In this document: one piece after another, positions 14,675 through 14,926 of the stretch
Position numbering within the stretch: the stretch's first letter is position 1
Layout of the letters: each line of letters begins with the position of its first letter
NCBI GenBank assembly: GCA_017550775.1
Contig: JAFZOA010000487.1
Location: 1 to 14,926 of the forward strand
Length of the DNA stretch: 14,926 nucleotides
Source: Ruminiclostridium sp.
GTDB lineage: Bacteria > Bacillota_A > Clostridia > Oscillospirales > Ruminococcaceae
Direction of reading: 5' to 3'
Position numbers and translations under genes: made by a program
Notes under the pieces: model-generated
The model's database searches: none
The model's input: only the letters and a program-made list of their open reading frames with translations
Told to the model about the DNA's origin: nothing

Positions 14675-14702
14675 CAGCCCCATGCTTCGCAGCATGGGGC
14701 TG
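14675..14702. terminator. Strong hairpin after GH130; U-tract favours the minus strand
   Basis: CAGCCCCATGC and GCATGGGGCTG are perfect 11-bp arms around a 6-base loop. Read on the minus strand the stem is followed by TTTATTTT, a good intrinsic terminator. On the plus strand, 36 bases past the GH130 stop, no U-run follows directly. It probably ends transcripts from a minus-strand gene right of the window and may also serve GH130. Confidence 0.7.
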
Positions 14703-14708
14703 TCAGTA

Positions 14709-14734
14709 TGTCGAAAAGGAACTTTTTTTCGACA
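14709..14734 (+). terminator. Second hairpin after GH130 with T-run in its 3' arm
   Basis: TGTCGAAAA and TTTTCGACA form 9 perfect pairs around an 8-base loop, and seven Ts span 14723-14729. It may add to termination of the GH130 transcript, but the T-run lies inside the hairpin and not after it. Confidence 0.35.
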
Positions 14735-14926
14735 GATGTCCTCGCGTACAGCGCAAAGGGCTTCTCGTCCCTTAACCCTCGGCGGGGCGCACTTTTCTGA
14801 TATCCGGGGAACTCTGAACTTCGAGGCAGATAACCCGTCCATTCTGGAAAAGTAACATACGGAATGCGTGCAGGCTCAGCCTGCCGAGGGGTGCAGGGGG
14901 CGAGCAGCCCCCGCCGGGGTCAAGGG
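14735..14926. repeat. Non-coding tail with GC-rich palindromes (possible dispersed repeat)
   Basis: No convincing gene lies here. The last 60 bases hold two tight palindromes: GCAGGC-TCA-GCCTGC (14870-14884) and GGGGGC-GAGCA-GCCCCC (14896-14912), followed by CCGGGGTCAAGGG at the window edge. The composition differs sharply from the neighbouring genes. It may be a multi-copy intergenic palindrome or the edge of a minus-strand gene outside the window. Confidence 0.35.

Noticed and set aside
14639..14842. 67-residue minus-strand open frame and the overlapping plus-strand frame to 14855
   Set aside because: Both read through the terminator hairpin, lack a ribosome site and have no recognisable protein features.

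Overview
The window carries most of a type IV pilus (T4P) assembly locus of a monoderm, low-to-mid-GC anaerobe. Gene style, the absence of outer-membrane partners (no PilP or PilQ) and the adjacent GH130 mannoside phosphorylase suggest a Ruminococcus-like gut clostridium (Oscillospiraceae). The taxon is an inference from content and was not checked by search.

Layout, left to right. 1-983 (-): pilT, the retraction ATPase, cut at its C-terminus by the window edge. 1021-2712 (-): pilB, the extension ATPase with an N-terminal MshEN-type domain. 2853-3932 (+): prepilin peptidase, inverted relative to the rest, with its own extended -10 promoter and a 16-bp palindrome at the predicted start of transcription. 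3933-4051: a convergent gap packed with hairpins. 4052-13154 (-): one long operon, in transcription order pilC, a pilM-pilN fusion, pilO, a 975-residue prepilin-like protein without Glu+5, a 428-residue prepilin with four CxxC-type knuckles, and a 323-residue prepilin. A good extended -10 promoter precedes pilC. 13631-14638 (+): a GH130 phosphorylase with a full consensus promoter. 14639-14926: terminator-like hairpins and GC-rich palindromic sequence without a convincing gene.

How it works together: PilD should cleave and methylate the prepilins in the membrane. PilC is the platform protein. PilM-N and PilO form the cytoplasmic and inner-membrane alignment complex. PilB drives assembly, possibly under cyclic-di-GMP control, and PilT drives retraction. 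The three prepilins are all large and look like minor or tip subunits. No ordinary 130-180-residue major pilin is present, so the main fibre subunit is probably encoded elsewhere, or the fibre is unusual.

The most unusual items are the cysteine-knuckle prepilin, the giant Glu5-less prepilin with beta-solenoid-like stretches, the PilM-PilN fusion that keeps an NLL docking motif next to a degraded nucleotide site, and the roughly 100-residue cytoplasmic insertion in the prepilin peptidase.
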